DNA of 6,247 bases, from positions 1-6,247 of the forward strand of contig SLSH01000068.1 of assembly GCA_007130555.1 (NCBI GenBank), given 5' to 3'. The stretch is from Bacteroidales bacterium (GTDB lineage Bacteria > Bacteroidota > Bacteroidia > Bacteroidales > ML635J-15). Position 1 is the stretch's first letter, and the number at the start of each line of letters is the position of its first letter. The notes under the pieces were generated by a model. The model had not been told where the DNA came from and searched no databases. It worked only from the letters and a program-made list of their open reading frames with translations. This document shows positions 6,169 through 6,247 of this stretch, piece after piece. Position numbers and translations under genes: made by a program.

Positions 6169-6247
6169 CAAAAAAATAATTTGTCTGATTCTTTGAAAGA
6201 AGAATTTTTTCGAAGGCAAAAAGAAAATCTTTCTTGATTTTCTTCAA

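Larger units (their letters stand above)
6065..6247. other. Leader region of the type IX cargo gene and an undecided right edge
   Basis: The part next to the gene is AT-rich and carries two candidate -7 boxes. From 6247 leftward all three minus-strand frames are open for 32 or more codons, with stops ending near 6149, 6146 and 6134. A C-terminal tail of a leftward gene entering from outside is therefore possible, but the frame cannot be chosen. The plus strand has stops in all frames. Confidence 0.5.

Overview
The window looks like a chromosomal segment of an AT-rich member of the Bacteroidota. Four things support this. A C-terminal type IX secretion sorting domain is present in one protein. 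Two promoters match the Bacteroidota -7 consensus TAnnTTTG. None of the starts has a convincing Shine-Dalgarno sequence. The PriA and YgiQ sequences are of the Bacteroidota kind. An uncultured or Bacteroidales-like lineage is plausible, but genus cannot be read from this sequence.

Layout from left to right. Positions 1-1434 (minus) hold the first 478 codons of priA, the replication-restart helicase, cut by the left edge. Positions 1435-1960 are a 526-base stretch with no convincing gene. It holds a nested palindromic element (about 1671-1799) and, directly beside it, a perfect 12-bp hairpin (1813-1842). Positions 1961-3700 (minus) are a YgiQ-family radical SAM protein. Positions 3726-4364 (minus) encode a small secreted, probably outer-membrane beta-barrel protein. 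The last two genes are 25 bases apart in the same direction and are probably one transcript, with the membrane-protein gene first. Positions 4365-4566 are a very AT-rich divergent control region. It carries a good Bacteroidota promoter for the rightward gene at 4567-5364, a tandem-domain universal stress protein with a degenerate nucleotide-binding loop. Convergent to it, at 5411-6064 (minus), is a small secreted protein with an N-terminal signal peptide, a beta-rich middle and a type IX sorting tail. The last 183 bases hold candidate promoter elements for that gene and an undecided stretch at the edge.

The genes do not form an obvious shared pathway. This is mostly ordinary housekeeping and envelope content: replication restart, an orphan radical SAM enzyme, stress response and secreted surface proteins. 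I see no phage, CRISPR, toxin-antitoxin or defence system. The points most worth a second look are the palindromic element at 1671-1842, a DEEH-to-DEEY change in PriA motif II, and the loss of the phosphate-binding loop in the universal stress protein.
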